From contig JAHBYX010000005.1 of the NCBI GenBank assembly GCA_019635735.1, forward strand, positions 1-64,000: a stretch of 64,000 nucleotides of DNA, in the 5' to 3' direction. The DNA comes from Mesorhizobium sp. (lineage in GTDB: Bacteria > Pseudomonadota > Alphaproteobacteria > Rhizobiales > Rhizobiaceae). This document shows positions 9,428-21,079 of the stretch, in pieces. Positions within the stretch are counted from its first letter, which is position 1. Each line of letters starts with the position of its first letter. Under the pieces are notes generated by a model. That model did no database searches and had not been told where the DNA came from. It worked only from the letters and a program-made list of their open reading frames with translations. A program made the translations under genes and the position numbers.

Positions 9428-11044
9428 TCAGTGCCTGAAATGCCGCATCCCAGTGAACACCATCGCGATGCCGGCCTCGTCGGCGGCGTCGATCACCGCC
9501 TGGTCGTTGACCGATCCGCCCGGCTGGATCACCGCGGTCGCACCTGCCTCGACGGCCGAGAGAAGCCCGTCGGCGAAGGGGAAGAAGGCATCTGAAGCGA
9601 CGACCGAGCCGATTGTCATCGGCTCCTTCGAGCCCGCCGCTTCGGCCGCGTCCGCGGCCTTGCGCGCGGCGATGCGGGAGGAATCGACGCGGCTCATCTG
9701 CCCGGCGCCGATGCCCACCGTCGCGCCGTCGCGGACATAGACGATGGCGTTCGACTTGACGTGCTTGGCGACGCGGAAGGCGAACTTGAGGTCCGACAGT
9801 TCACGGTCGCTCGGCGCGCGCTTCGTGACGACCTTGATCTCGAGATCGTCGACCACGCCCGAGTCGCGCGACTGGACGAGCAGGCCGCCGGCGACGGATT
9901 TCACGGTCAGGCCCTTCGCGCGCGGATCGGGGAGCGAACCGGCGATGAGCAGGCGCAGGTTCTTCTTGGCGGCGACGATGGCGATGGCCTCCTCGGTCGC
10001 GGCGGGCGCGATGATCACCTCGGTGAAGATCCTGACGATCTCCTCGGCGGCTTCCGCGTCGAGCGCGCGGTTGAGCGCGACGATGCCGCCGAAGGCCGAG
10101 ACCGGATCGCAAGCCAGCGCCTTGAGATAGGCGTCCTTGAGCGTCGCGCCTTCGGCCACGCCGCACGGATTTGCATGCTTGATGATGGCGACGGCGGCCG
10201 TGCGGGCGGGGTCGAACTCGGAGACGAGTTCGTAGGCCGCGTCGGTGTCGTTGATGTTGTTGTAGGAGAGCTGCTTGCCCTGCACCTGCCGCGCGGTGGC
10301 GACACCCGGGCGCGGGTCTCCGTTGACGTAGAAGGCGGCGTCCTGGTGCGGGTTCTCGCCGTAGCGCATCACCTGCTCCAGCCTGCCGCCGAAGGCACGC
10401 CAGACGGGGTGCTCGATGGCCAACGTTTCCGCGAACCAGCCGGAGATCGCCGCGTCATATGCGGCAGTGCGGGCGAAGGCCTTGGCCGCCAGCCGCTGCC
10501 GGAACTGATAGGACAGGCTGCCGGCGTTCTCCTCCAGCGCCTCCAGCACCAGCGGATAGTCGGTCGGGTCGGTGACGACGCCGACATAGGCGTGGTTCTT
10601 CGCCGAGGCGCGCACCATCGCCGGGCCGCCGATGTCGATGTTCTCGACGGTCGCGGCATAATCTCCGCCGGCGCGGCGCACCTCCTCGAACGGATAGAGG
10701 TTGATCACCACGAGGTCGAACGGCCGGATGCCGTGGTCGTGCATCGCCTGCTGGTGGTCCTGGTCGCCGCGCACCGCCAGCAGGCCGCCATGCACCAGCG
10801 GATGCAGCGTCTTGACGCGGCCGTCCATGATCTCGGGAAAGCCGGTGACGTCCGACACGTCCGTCACGGCGATGCCGGCCTCGGCGATGGCCTTGCGGGT
10901 GCCGCCGGTGGAGACGATCTCGACGCCGTGTTTCGTCAGTGCCCGGACGAAATCGATCAGGCCCGTCTTGTCCGACACCGAGATCAGCGCGCGGCTGACG
11001 GCGACGAGGTCGGGCGCGGGGATGTTCTTGGAGACGACGGCCAT
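9428..11044 (-). CDS. purH: Bifunctional AICAR formyltransferase / IMP cyclohydrolase
   Basis: The 538-residue protein carries out the last two steps of purine synthesis, formylating AICAR with 10-formyl-THF and closing FAICAR to IMP. The N-terminal cyclohydrolase (MGS-like) domain is recognisable from [23 protein letters not shown] and [15 protein letters not shown]. The transformylase half contains the catalytic Lys289-His290 ([13 protein letters not shown]) and the C-terminal [18 protein letters not shown]. An in-frame extension to 11821 is non-coding; the ATG at 11044 has an AGGAAAGGA ribosome-binding site. Family length is about 530 residues. Confidence 0.97.
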   Translation of the reverse strand: MAVVSKNIPAPDLVAVSRALISVSDKTGLIDFVRALTKHGVEIVSTGGTRKAIAEAGIAVTDVSDVTGFPEIMDGRVKTLHPLVHGGLLAVRGDQDHQQAMHDHGIRPFDLVVINLYPFEEVRRAGGDYAATVENIDIGGPAMVRASAKNHAYVGVVTDPTDYPLVLEALEENAGSLSYQFRQRLAAKAFARTAAYDAAISGWFAETLAIEHPVWRAFGGRLEQVMRYGENPHQDAAFYVNGDPRPGVATARQVQGKQLSYNNINDTDAAYELVSEFDPARTAAVAIIKHANPCGVAEGATLKDAYLKALACDPVSAFGGIVALNRALDAEAAEEIVRIFTEVIIAPAATEEAIAIVAAKKNLRLLIAGSLPDPRAKGLTVKSVAGGLLVQSRDSGVVDDLEIKVVTKRAPSDRELSDLKFAFRVAKHVKSNAIVYVRDGATVGIGAGQMSRVDSSRIAARKAADAAEAAGSKEPMTIGSVVASDAFFPFADGLLSAVEAGATAVIQPGGSVNDQAVIDAADEAGIAMVFTGMRHFRH

Positions 11045-11182
11045 GACGATCCTTTCCTGCGGAGGCCCGCTCATGCCTCCCATGGCAGTTGATTGCAAGA
11101 GGTCAGGGCCGTCCCACCCGGCGTGCATTGCGATGATCCCCGGCCGGCGATAGCTTCCCGGCAACGAGGACGACCAAGAGCC

Positions 11183-11818
11183 ATGACCGATTTCATCTAT
11201 GACGGCGCCCCGACAGCGAAGGCGACGCTGCTGCTCGCGCATGGCGCGGGCGCGCCGATGGATTCCGACTGGATGAACGCGGTCGCGACGAAGGTCGCCG
11301 GCTTCGGTATCCGCGTCGCGCGGTTCGAGTTCGGCTACATGGCCGCGAGGCGTGCCGGCAATCGCCCGCCACCCTCGCCGGCCAACAGGCTGATCGGCGA
11401 ATACATCGGTGCAATCGGCAGCGTCGGGCGCAGCGGGCCGCTCTTCATCGGCGGCAAGTCGCTCGGCGGCCGCATGGCGTCGATGATCGCCGACAAGCAG
11501 TCCAAGGACGGCGCGATCGCGGGCCTCGTCTGCCTCGGCTACCCTTTCCACCCGCCCGGCCAGCCCGAGAAGCTGCGTACCGACCATCTGGAAAAGCTCT
11601 CCTGCCCGACATTGATCTGTCAGGGCGAGCGCGACCCGTTCGGCACGCGGGAGGAGGTCGCCTCCTACCCGCTGTCGCCGAAGATCGCGATCGAATGGCT
11701 GACCGACGGCGACCACGACTTGAAGCCGCGCAAGGCATCCGGCGCGACCTTCGACGGCAATCTCGACATCGCGGCGAAGGCGGTCGCGGATTTCATGCTC
11801 GAGGCCGCAAATGGCTGA
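11183..11818 (+). CDS. Alpha/beta hydrolase (Tex30/dienelactone-hydrolase-like)
   Basis: The protein has 211 residues. It has the alpha/beta-hydrolase nucleophile elbow GGKSLGGRM with the predicted nucleophile Ser93, an acid in CQGERDPFG and a His in [10 protein letters not shown], the pattern of the Tex30/KANL3-like small hydrolases. [16 protein letters not shown] near the start is the family's oxyanion-hole segment. It overlaps the downstream moeB-like gene by 8 nt, so they are probably cotranscribed. The substrate is unknown. Confidence 0.85.
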   Translation: MTDFIYDGAPTAKATLLLAHGAGAPMDSDWMNAVATKVAGFGIRVARFEFGYMAARRAGNRPPPSPANRLIGEYIGAIGSVGRSGPLFIGGKSLGGRMASMIADKQSKDGAIAGLVCLGYPFHPPGQPEKLRTDHLEKLSCPTLICQGERDPFGTREEVASYPLSPKIAIEWLTDGDHDLKPRKASGATFDGNLDIAAKAVADFMLEAANG

Positions 11819-12578
11819 CACGCGTCTTTCCGATCTCGAACTCGAACGCTATGCCCGCCACATCGTGCTGGCGGAGGTCGGCGGGCCGGGCCAGCAGAAG
11901 CTGAAGCGCGCCCGCGTGCTGGTGGTCGGTGCCGGCGGCCTGGGCGCCCCGGTGCTGCTCTACCTCGCCGCCGCCGGCGTCGGCACGCTCGGCATCGTCG
12001 ACGACGACACCGTGTCGCTGTCCAATCTGCAGCGGCAGGTAATCCATGATACGGCGTCGGTCGGCCGGGCGAAGGTCGACAGCGCTGCCACGACGGTCGT
12101 GCGCATCAACCCGCATGTGGCGATCGAGCCGCATGTGCTCCGGCTCGACGCCGCCAACGCGAAAGGCATCGTCGCCGCCTACGACATCGTCATCGACGGA
12201 ACGGACAATTTCGATACGCGCTACGTGCTGGCGGACGCCTGCGCCGCGGCGAGGAAGCCGCTGGTGTCGGGCGCCGTCGGCCGGTTCGACGGTTCGCTGA
12301 CCGTGCTGATACCCTGGGATCATGACGAAAAGGGTCGAAAGAACCCGACCTATCGCGACCTCTATCCGGAAGCGCCGCCGCCCGGCATGGTGCCAAGCTG
12401 CGCGGTGGCCGGTGTCGTCGGCGCGCTGACCGGTGTCATCGGCACGCTGCAGGCGATGGAGGCGATCAAGCTCATCACCGGAGCCGGCGAACCGCTCGTC
12501 GGGCGGCTCTTGCTCTACGATTCGCTCGGCGCCCGGTTCGACACGATCCGCTACTCGGCATCAAAGGACGAGACATAG
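11811..12578 (+). CDS. moeB: MoeB/ThiF-family adenylyltransferase
   Basis: This 255-residue E1-like enzyme should adenylate the C-terminal Gly-Gly of a MoaD- or ThiS-like sulfur carrier. The nucleotide-binding GAGGLGAP is at residues 40-47, Arg-containing [10 protein letters not shown] at 71-80, the TDNFDTR segment at 131-137 and the candidate Cys in VPSCAVAG at 197. The zinc-binding CxxC pairs of E. coli MoeB are missing: the first pair is replaced by Thr180 and Asp183 ([10 protein letters not shown]), and the C-terminal pair is absent. Similar cysteine-less forms are common in rhizobia. No MoaD/ThiS gene is adjacent, so the partner is not clear. Confidence 0.8.
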   Translation: MADTRLSDLELERYARHIVLAEVGGPGQQKLKRARVLVVGAGGLGAPVLLYLAAAGVGTLGIVDDDTVSLSNLQRQVIHDTASVGRAKVDSAATTVVRINPHVAIEPHVLRLDAANAKGIVAAYDIVIDGTDNFDTRYVLADACAAARKPLVSGAVGRFDGSLTVLIPWDHDEKGRKNPTYRDLYPEAPPPGMVPSCAVAGVVGALTGVIGTLQAMEAIKLITGAGEPLVGRLLLYDSLGARFDTIRYSASKDET

Positions 12579-12579
12579 C

Positions 12580-13839
12580 TTGGCACTCGCCCTCACCGAC
12601 GGACAGCGTGCCATGGCATCCGGCGAGCGGGGCGAAGGCGCCGCCATGGCGATGCGGATCGTCGCGAGGACGGCAGAGCTTCTCGGCGCGCCGCGCCTGA
12701 TCCCGATCGCCTCGGCGCATATCGACGGTGCGCTCTATCACGGCGATTCCGGCACGCTCTTCGCCGAGAAGCTGGTCGAGGGTCGCGCGAAGGTCGCCGT
12801 GCACGCAACGCTCAACGTCGGCGCGCTCGACCTGACCGGCTGCTCGCGCGACCGACTGCCGCCGCACGAGCGCGAGATGGCGCGCCGGATGATGGAGGCC
12901 TACCGCACGCTCGGCTGCGAGCCGAGCTGGACCTGCGCGCCCTATCAGGCCGGGCACAGACCGGCGCAGGGCACCGATGTCGCCTGGGGAGAATCCAACG
13001 CCGTCGTGTTCTGCAATTCGGTGCTCGGCGCTCGGACGAACCGCTACGGCGATTTCCTCGACATCGCCTGCGCGATCGCCGGACATGCGCCCGACTATGG
13101 CCTGCACCGGCCGGAAAACCGCCGGGCGCGCTTCGTCTTCGACGTCTCGGCCCTCGCGCCCTCCTTCCTCGCCTCCGAAATCGCCTGGCCAGTGCTGGGC
13201 AGCCTCTACGGTCGCGAGGCGGGCAACGATGTCGGCGTCGTGACAGGCGTCGCCCGCCATCCCGGCGAGGACGCGCTGAAGGCGTTCGGCGCCGCGGCGG
13301 CATCCTCCGGCGCCGTCGGCCTGTTCCACGTCGCCGGCGTCACGCCGGAAGCGCCCGATCTCTCGACGGCCCTGGGCGGCGAAGAACCGGAGCGGATGAT
13401 CGTGGTGACCCCCGAAATGGCACGTGCCGCGCAATTGCGGCTGTCGACGGCGGGCGAGGTCGACCGGATCGATGCCGTCGCGATCGGCAGCCCGCATCTG
13501 TCGCCGCGCGAATTTGAGGACCTGGCACGGCTGATCGGCGGCCGCAGGCTGGCCGTGCCGTTCTATGCCTGCACCGGGCGCCACGCGCTCGCGCATCTCG
13601 ACAAATGCGGATTGCGCAGGGGGCTCGAAGCCTCCGGCGTGACCATCGTCGCCGACACCTGCGTCGTCGTCACGCCGATCATGGAGGAGATCGGCGGCGG
13701 CGTGCTGATGACCAATTCCGGTAAGTTCGCCCACTATGCGCCGGGCAACACCGGCTATGCCGTGATCTACGGCTCGCTCGCCGACTGCGTCGAGAGCGCG
13801 GTGGGCGGCCGCCCGGTTCTTCAGAGCCTGACGGCATGA
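12580..13839 (+). CDS. Aconitase X, large (catalytic) subunit
   Basis: This 419-residue protein is the AcnX large subunit. Bacterial members include cis-3-hydroxy-L-proline dehydratases; archaeal ones dehydrate phosphomevalonate. Recognisable parts are WGESNAVVFCNSVLGARTNR (136-155), PFYACTGRHAL (327-337) and VADTCVVVTPIMEEIG (358-372). Cys119, Cys331 and Cys361 are candidate cluster ligands. I chose the TTG at 12580, directly after the moeB-like stop, because LTDGQRAM matches the family's N-terminus. It overlaps the small subunit by 4 nt. Substrate specificity is not settled. Confidence 0.88.
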   Translation: MALALTDGQRAMASGERGEGAAMAMRIVARTAELLGAPRLIPIASAHIDGALYHGDSGTLFAEKLVEGRAKVAVHATLNVGALDLTGCSRDRLPPHEREMARRMMEAYRTLGCEPSWTCAPYQAGHRPAQGTDVAWGESNAVVFCNSVLGARTNRYGDFLDIACAIAGHAPDYGLHRPENRRARFVFDVSALAPSFLASEIAWPVLGSLYGREAGNDVGVVTGVARHPGEDALKAFGAAAASSGAVGLFHVAGVTPEAPDLSTALGGEEPERMIVVTPEMARAAQLRLSTAGEVDRIDAVAIGSPHLSPREFEDLARLIGGRRLAVPFYACTGRHALAHLDKCGLRRGLEASGVTIVADTCVVVTPIMEEIGGGVLMTNSGKFAHYAPGNTGYAVIYGSLADCVESAVGGRPVLQSLTA

Positions 13840-14288
13840 CCGCGCTTCAGGCCGAAATCCTCGTCGCCGGCCGCGCCGGGCACGGCCCGGCGCTGGTGCT
13901 CGACGAACCGATCAGCTTCTGGGGCGGCGTCGATCCGAAGACCGGCCGCATCGCCGATGTCCGTCATCCGCAACACGGCCAATCCATCGCCGGCAAGGTG
14001 TTGTTCCTGCCCGGCACGATCGGCTCCTCGTCCGCGTCGGCGGTCCTGCTCGAACTCGTCCGCAACGGCCACGCGCCGGCCGCGCTGGTCATGCACGAGC
14101 CCGACGCGATCCTGTTGCTGGGCCTGATCGTGGCGAAGGAGATGGGCTGGGAAACGCCGGTGGCGGTGCGGCTGGATCGGTCCAAATTCGCTCCCTTTCG
14201 CGGCTCATCCCCGACGGTCGCCACGGACGGCTCCATATCCGAACCGGTCCCTGGGTCCCCGTCCGCCGGCCGCGCAACTGTTGTTTGA
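13836..14288 (+). CDS. Aconitase X, small (swivel, DUF126) subunit
   Basis: The 150-residue protein matches the AcnX small subunit, equivalent to the aconitase swivel domain. Diagnostic stretches are ISFWGGVDPKTGRIADVRHP, GQSIAGKVLFLPGTIGSSSAS and LVMHEPDAILLLGLIVAKEM. The serine cluster in GTIGSSSAS is the part expected to face the active site. It starts inside the end of the large subunit gene (ATGA overlap), so the two should be made in equal amounts and form a heterodimer. The last 15 residues are low-complexity. A FNR/FixK-type box overlaps its stop codon. Confidence 0.88.
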   Translation: MTALQAEILVAGRAGHGPALVLDEPISFWGGVDPKTGRIADVRHPQHGQSIAGKVLFLPGTIGSSSASAVLLELVRNGHAPAALVMHEPDAILLLGLIVAKEMGWETPVAVRLDRSKFAPFRGSSPTVATDGSISEPVPGSPSAGRATVV

Positions 14289-14298
14289 CCCCGATCAA
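14285..14298. promoter_or_regulatory. FNR/FixK-type binding site
   Basis: TTGACCCCGATCAA matches the FNR/FixK consensus TTGAT-N4-ATCAA at 9 of 10 defined positions. It overlaps the stop codon of the AcnX small subunit and is about 163 nt upstream of the SDR start. A TAGTCT hexamer at 14320-14325 lies where a class II FNR-dependent promoter would have its -10 element. Activation of the SDR/P-type ATPase pair under low oxygen is inferred. Confidence 0.6.
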
Positions 14299-14460
14299 GG
14301 CGAGAGTCGCCGGGCCCGCTAGTCTCACTTTTGCCGGGCCCTGAGGCGGCGCTGCGCTTAATGCCTCGTTCCGGACGGCAACCGGCCCCGGAGAGCCAGG
14401 GTCCTCCAACTCTCAGCCTCGTCTCCGAGGCTACGACAAGCAAATCAAGGAGCTAGAGCC

Positions 14461-15213
14461 ATGAACGACTTCAACGGCAAGGTCGCGATCGTCACCGGCG
14501 GCGCGTCGGGCATCGGCGAGGCAATCGCACGGGATCTCGCCAGGGGCGGCGCGAAGGTGATCGTGGCGGACCTGAACAAGGAGCACGCCGACAAGGTGGC
14601 CGACGAGATACGGGCGGCGGGAGGAGCAGCCGAGGGTTTCGCGGTCAACGTCGCCCATGCCGACGAAGTCGAACGCATGGTCGCCTTCGCCGTCGACACC
14701 TATGGGGCACTTCACCTGGCGGTCAACAATGCCGGCATCGGCGGCCCGATCGCCCCGGTCGCCGACTACCCGTTGGACGGCTGGAAGTCGGTCATCGACA
14801 TCAACCTGAACGGCGTCTTCTTCTGCGTCAAATACGAGATCGCCGCGATGCTGAAGTCCGGCGGCGGCGCGATCGTGAACATGGCCTCCATCCTCGGTTC
14901 CGTCGGCACGCCGGGCTCGAGCGCCTATGTGACCGCCAAGCACGGCCTGCTCGGGCTGACGAAGGCGACGGCGCTCGAATACGCGCAGCAGGGCATCCGG
15001 GTCGTCGCCGTCGGTCCCGGCTATATCGACACGCCGCTCCTGTCGAACAATCTCGATGCCGCGACGCTCGGCATGCTTGCGGGCCTTCATCCCGTCGGAC
15101 GCATCGGCCGTTCGGAGGAGGTCTCCGCCCTCACCTGCTTCCTGCTGTCCGATGCCGCAAGTTTCATCACCGGCAGCTATCATCTGGTCGACGGCGGCTA
15201 CACGGCGCAGTAA
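14461..15213 (+). CDS. SDR-family NAD(P)-dependent oxidoreductase
   Basis: This 250-residue classical short-chain dehydrogenase has the cofactor motif TGGASGIGEA (about residues 12-21), NNAGIGG, the catalytic Ser in NMASILGS and the YVTAKHG (YxxxK) pair. The C-terminal LLSDAASFITGSYHLVDGG is typical of the 3-oxoacyl-ACP reductase/glucose dehydrogenase-like branch. An AGGAG ribosome-binding site precedes the ATG. It lies 24 nt upstream of the P-type ATPase gene, so cotranscription is likely, and both follow the FixK-like promoter. The substrate is unknown; SDR annotation beyond the family would be a guess. Confidence 0.87.
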   Translation: MNDFNGKVAIVTGGASGIGEAIARDLARGGAKVIVADLNKEHADKVADEIRAAGGAAEGFAVNVAHADEVERMVAFAVDTYGALHLAVNNAGIGGPIAPVADYPLDGWKSVIDINLNGVFFCVKYEIAAMLKSGGGAIVNMASILGSVGTPGSSAYVTAKHGLLGLTKATALEYAQQGIRVVAVGPGYIDTPLLSNNLDAATLGMLAGLHPVGRIGRSEEVSALTCFLLSDAASFITGSYHLVDGGYTAQ

Positions 15214-15237
15214 CGGTTCAGCCGAGGAAATGACCGG

Positions 15238-17973
<2,736 letters not shown>

Positions 17974-18004
17974 CGGGGGCCATGGCCCGATCAGCCGCCT
18001 TCAT

Positions 18005-18044
18005 CCGTCATTCCGGGTTCCGCTACGCCGCCCCGGAATGACGG
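18005..18044. repeat. 13-bp inverted repeat (intergenic palindrome)
   Basis: CCGTCATTCCGGG at 18005-18017 and its exact reverse complement at 18032-18044 flank a 14-nt loop between the convergent P-type ATPase and hydroxyacid dehydrogenase genes. It resembles short palindromes scattered through rhizobial intergenic DNA. It could act as a bidirectional terminator but lacks a T-run. Confidence 0.5.
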
Positions 18045-18078
18045 CGTACGCGTCAGCGCCCTCGATCTCCAAGTGTCC

Positions 18079-18097
18079 AGACGGCCTAGCCGTCTTT
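18079..18097 (+). terminator. Candidate terminator of the SDR/P-type ATPase unit
   Basis: The hairpin AGACGGC-CTA-GCCGTCT is followed by TTTCG. The stem is 7 bp and the T-run is short, so efficiency is uncertain. Confidence 0.4.
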
Positions 18098-18114
18098 CGC
18101 GCGGCCTTAGCCGT

Positions 18115-19119
18115 TCAGCCCCTGGACGGCAGCACCCGGTCCGGCGGCCGGTGGCCGTCGAAGAACGTCCGGATGTTGATGATCACCTTCTCGCCCATGT
18201 CGATGCGGCCTTCGAGCGTGGCCGAGCCCATGTGCGGCAGGATCACGACCTTGCCCTTCTTGGCGAGCTTCACGAGCTTGGGGCTGACCGCCGGCTCGTG
18301 CGCGAAGACGTCGAGGCCGGCGCCCGCGAGCTTGCCCTGCTCTATCATCTTGACCAGCGCGTCCTCGTCGACGATCTCGCCGCGGGCGATGTTCACCACA
18401 TAGGCGGTAGGCTGCATCAGCGCGAGCCGGCGCGCCGAGAGCAGATGATAGGTCGCGGGCGTCGACGGGCAGTTGACCGACACGATGTCCATCCGCGCCA
18501 GCATCTGGTCGAGGCTCTCCCAATAGGTCGCCTCGAGCTCCTCCTCGACGGCGGGAGAGACGCGCTTGCGGTTGTGATAGTGGATCGACAGTCCGAAGGC
18601 CTTCGCCCGGCGCGCCACCGCGGTGCCGATGCGGCCCATGCCGACGATGCCCAGGCGTTTGCCCCAGATGCGGCGGCCGAGCATCCAGGTCGGCGACCAT
18701 CCCTGCCAGGACCCGGCCTCGCCCTGAAGGATGTTCGCACCCTCGACGAGGCGGCGCGGCACGGCGAGCATCAGCGCCATGGTCATGTCGGCCGTGTCCT
18801 CGTTGAGAACGTTCGGCGTATTTGTGACGGTGATGCCCTGCTTCTGCGCCGCGGTGATGTCGATATTGTCGACGCCGTTGCCGAAATTGGCGATGAGCTT
18901 GAGGGTGGGGCCGGCCTGGGCGATCAGGGCCGCGTCGATGCGGTCCGTGACGGTCGGCACCAGAACGTCCGCCTCGCGGATCGCCGCCACAAGCTCGGGC
19001 TGGCTCATCGGATGGTCGTCGAGGTTGAGCCGCGCGTCGAACAGCTCCCGCATCCGGGTCTCGACCGGATCGGGCAGCTTGCGTGTGATGACGACGAGAG
19101 GCTTCTTCTTCCCCGGCAT
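18115..19119 (-). CDS. D-2-hydroxyacid dehydrogenase (glyoxylate/hydroxypyruvate reductase-like)
   Basis: This 334-residue member of the D-isomer-specific 2-hydroxyacid dehydrogenase family has the NAD-binding GMGRIGTAVARRAKAFG in its middle, the Arg of VNIARGEIVDE, a Glu in DVFAHEPA and the catalytic His in ILPHMGSATLEGR. The branch resembles GyaR-type glyoxylate reductases, reducing glyoxylate or hydroxypyruvate; the exact substrate is inferred. The start follows a TTTCCTCTTT (AAAGAGGAAA on the coding strand) ribosome-binding site. It is divergent from the SH3 protein gene. Confidence 0.9.
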   Translation of the reverse strand: MPGKKKPLVVITRKLPDPVETRMRELFDARLNLDDHPMSQPELVAAIREADVLVPTVTDRIDAALIAQAGPTLKLIANFGNGVDNIDITAAQKQGITVTNTPNVLNEDTADMTMALMLAVPRRLVEGANILQGEAGSWQGWSPTWMLGRRIWGKRLGIVGMGRIGTAVARRAKAFGLSIHYHNRKRVSPAVEEELEATYWESLDQMLARMDIVSVNCPSTPATYHLLSARRLALMQPTAYVVNIARGEIVDEDALVKMIEQGKLAGAGLDVFAHEPAVSPKLVKLAKKGKVVILPHMGSATLEGRIDMGEKVIINIRTFFDGHRPPDRVLPSRG

Positions 19120-19290
19120 TATTTCCTCTTTGCGGGCGGCATCCCGGGTCCTGTTGAGACCTCTTTAACCAAGACCGGCGACATTTGAAGCCAGCGTCCG
19201 CCCGGCCCCTCTCTAACAAGCCGCGCGGATGATGACAAAGAAAAAGGCGTCGTGCCGGGACGCGGCGGCCTTCGGTGTCAGGAGTGTATC

Positions 19291-19851
19291 GTGTCGCGTT
19301 TTCTGTCGCTTCGACTGGCTCTCTGCGCGGGCCTGGCGGCTGTCGGGTTGAACTCCGCCTCCCCGCTCGTGCCGTCGACCGGGCACGCGTTCGCCCAGGC
19401 GGTCGGGCCGAACAAGAGCGGCCTGCCTCTTCCCCGGTTCGTCAGCCTCAAGTCCGGGCGGGTGAACCTGCGCATCGGACCCGGCCGCGATTACCCCGTC
19501 GACTGGATGTACCTCAAATCCGGCCTGCCCGTCGAAGTTATCCAGGAGTTCGACAACTGGCGGCGCATCCGCGATTCCGAAGGCACCGAGGGCTGGATCA
19601 ACCAGTCGCTGCTGTCGGGCAAGCGCAGCGGAATCGCCGCCCCCTGGTTCAAGGGCAAGGAAGCCATGATTCCCATGCGCGCAGAGCCCGCGGAGGACGC
19701 GCGGCTGGTGGCATCGATCGAGCCCGGCGCGATGGGCGAAATCGAGACCTGCAACGGCACATGGTGCCAGATGCGTTTCGACAGCTACAGGGGCTGGGTG
19801 CCACAGAACCTGCTCTGGGGCGCGTATCCGAACGAGACGATCGACGATTGA
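19291..19851 (+). CDS. Secreted SH3b-domain protein
   Basis: The protein has 186 residues. An N-terminal signal peptide is followed by SLKSGRVNLRIGPGRDYPV, the start of a bacterial SH3b domain. A second SH3-like half follows around MIPMRAEPAEDARLVASIEP and ends in YRGWVPQNLLWGAYPNE. Such proteins are exported to the periplasm and thought to bind cell wall. I chose GTG 19291 because an AGGAG motif lies 7 nt upstream and the mature hydrophobic stretch starts properly. This gene neighbours irr in many rhizobia. Its role is unknown. Confidence 0.8.
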   Translation: MSRFLSLRLALCAGLAAVGLNSASPLVPSTGHAFAQAVGPNKSGLPLPRFVSLKSGRVNLRIGPGRDYPVDWMYLKSGLPVEVIQEFDNWRRIRDSEGTEGWINQSLLSGKRSGIAAPWFKGKEAMIPMRAEPAEDARLVASIEPGAMGEIETCNGTWCQMRFDSYRGWVPQNLLWGAYPNETIDD

Positions 19852-19869
19852 CGCTAGACCAAGATGAGG

Positions 19870-20298
19870 TCAGCCGCGCTTCGGGCGAAGCCGGATGACG
19901 ATATCGATATTGGCGATTTCCATGCCGGGCGGCGGTTCCGGCACGTTGCTCACCGTCACCGGACCGGCGTCGATGTCGAGCACCTTGTTCTCGCCCTCGA
20001 CATAGAAATGGTGATGGTCCGACGTATTGGTGTCGAAATAGGTCTTCGACCCTTCCACGGCGAGGATGCGCAGCATTCCCGCGTCGGTGAACTGGTGCAG
20101 CGTGTTGTAGACGGTCGCAAGCGAGACCGCGACGCCTGCGCCTTGCGCTTCCTCGTGCAGTTCCTCGGCCGTCAGGTGGCGATCGCCCTTGGCGAACAGC
20201 AGGGAAGCGAGCGAAATCCGCTGGCGCGTGGGGCGAAGGCCCGCGTCGCGCACACGCGTCTCCCCATCCTGTCCGCCGCTTGAGGTCGCTCGTTCCAT
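19870..20298 (-). CDS. irr: Iron response regulator Irr (Fur family)
   Basis: This 142-residue Fur-superfamily regulator is the rhizobial Irr type: GLRPTRQRISLASLLFAKG, the winged helix VSLATVYNTLHQF, and the His-rich SDHHHFYVEGENKVLDI where Irr binds heme. Irr represses heme synthesis and other iron-demanding genes when iron is scarce and is lost in response to heme. No N-terminal heme motif like that of Bradyrhizobium Irr is visible. I prefer the ATG at 20298 over 20358, because a good promoter puts the transcription start about 6 nt from the latter. It is divergent from fabA. Confidence 0.92.
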   Translation of the reverse strand: MERATSSGGQDGETRVRDAGLRPTRQRISLASLLFAKGDRHLTAEELHEEAQGAGVAVSLATVYNTLHQFTDAGMLRILAVEGSKTYFDTNTSDHHHFYVEGENKVLDIDAGPVTVSNVPEPPPGMEIANIDIVIRLRPKRG

Positions 20299-20370
20299 CT
20301 CGTCCCGACGGGCCGGACGAGCCGGCCATGGCTGATCGCTAAGGACATCTCCAGTCATTGCGATACCCAG

Positions 20371-20399
20371 CATATATTCCGGCAGAAGTCGCCGATCAA
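20371..20399 (-). promoter_or_regulatory. Probable sigma-70 promoter of irr
   Basis: On the minus strand TTGATC (forward 20394-20399) and TATATG (forward 20371-20376) are 17 nt apart, a good match to housekeeping -35/-10 elements. The predicted start near 20364 gives a 5' leader of about 65 nt before the preferred irr ATG. Confidence 0.55.
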
Positions 20400-20426
20400 T
20401 AGCGGCACATTGACCGCTCCGACCCG

Positions 20427-20453
20427 GCAAGCTAATCGAAACCGGCAGCTTGC
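20427..20453. repeat. Inverted repeat between irr and fabA
   Basis: GCAAGCT at 20427-20433 and AGCTTGC at 20447-20453 are separated by 13 nt in the divergent irr/fabA spacer. It could be a regulator site or a simple hairpin; nothing identifies a binding protein. Confidence 0.3.
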
Positions 20454-20530
20454 TTTGCCGCGGAGCCCGGCGAAGATACGCCTGCACACAAAAGAATGCG
20501 CTTCGTTAGGGAGCCTCGACGGGAGCAGAC

Positions 20531-21049
20531 ATGGCCGAAAAGAAAACCAGCTACGGCTACGAAGACCTCCTTGCCTGCGCCAAGGGCGATCTGTTCGGCC
20601 CCGGCAATGCCCAGCTTCCCTATCCTCCGATGCTGATGTTCGATCGCATTACGGAGATCAGCGAGACGGGCGGGGCGTTCGACAAGGGCTTCATCCGTGC
20701 CGAATTCGCGATCCATCGCGATCTCTGGTTCTTCCCCTGCCATTTCATCGGCAATCCGATCATGCCGGGCTGCCTCGGCCTCGACGCACTGTGGCAGCTG
20801 ACCGGATTCTACCTCGGCTGGCTGGGCGAACCGGGCAAGGGCATGGCGCTCTCCACCGGAGAGGTGAAGTTCAAGGGCATGGTCACGCCGAAGACCAAGC
20901 TGGTGGAATACGGCGTCGACTTCAAGCGCGTGATGCGCGGTCGACTGGTGCTCGGCATCGCCGACGGCTGGCTGAAGGCGGACGGAGAGACCATCTATAC
21001 CGCGACCGACCTGAAGGTTGGCCTCGCCAAGCAGGAAGCAGCGGCCTAG
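20531..21049 (+). CDS. fabA: 3-hydroxydecanoyl-ACP dehydratase/isomerase
   Basis: The 172-residue protein dehydrates 3-hydroxydecanoyl-ACP and isomerises trans-2 to cis-3-decenoyl-ACP, the branch point to unsaturated fatty acids. The hot-dog fold active site is clear: His71 in [20 protein letters not shown] and Asp85 in the same stretch, equivalent to E. coli His70 and Asp84. The ATG follows a GGGAGC ribosome-binding site. fabB starts 30 nt downstream and fabI follows, forming a fabA-fabB-fabI operon. Confidence 0.97.
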   Translation: MAEKKTSYGYEDLLACAKGDLFGPGNAQLPYPPMLMFDRITEISETGGAFDKGFIRAEFAIHRDLWFFPCHFIGNPIMPGCLGLDALWQLTGFYLGWLGEPGKGMALSTGEVKFKGMVTPKTKLVEYGVDFKRVMRGRLVLGIADGWLKADGETIYTATDLKVGLAKQEAAA

Positions 21050-21079
21050 CGCGGCGGCACACGGCACAAGGAGCATTCC

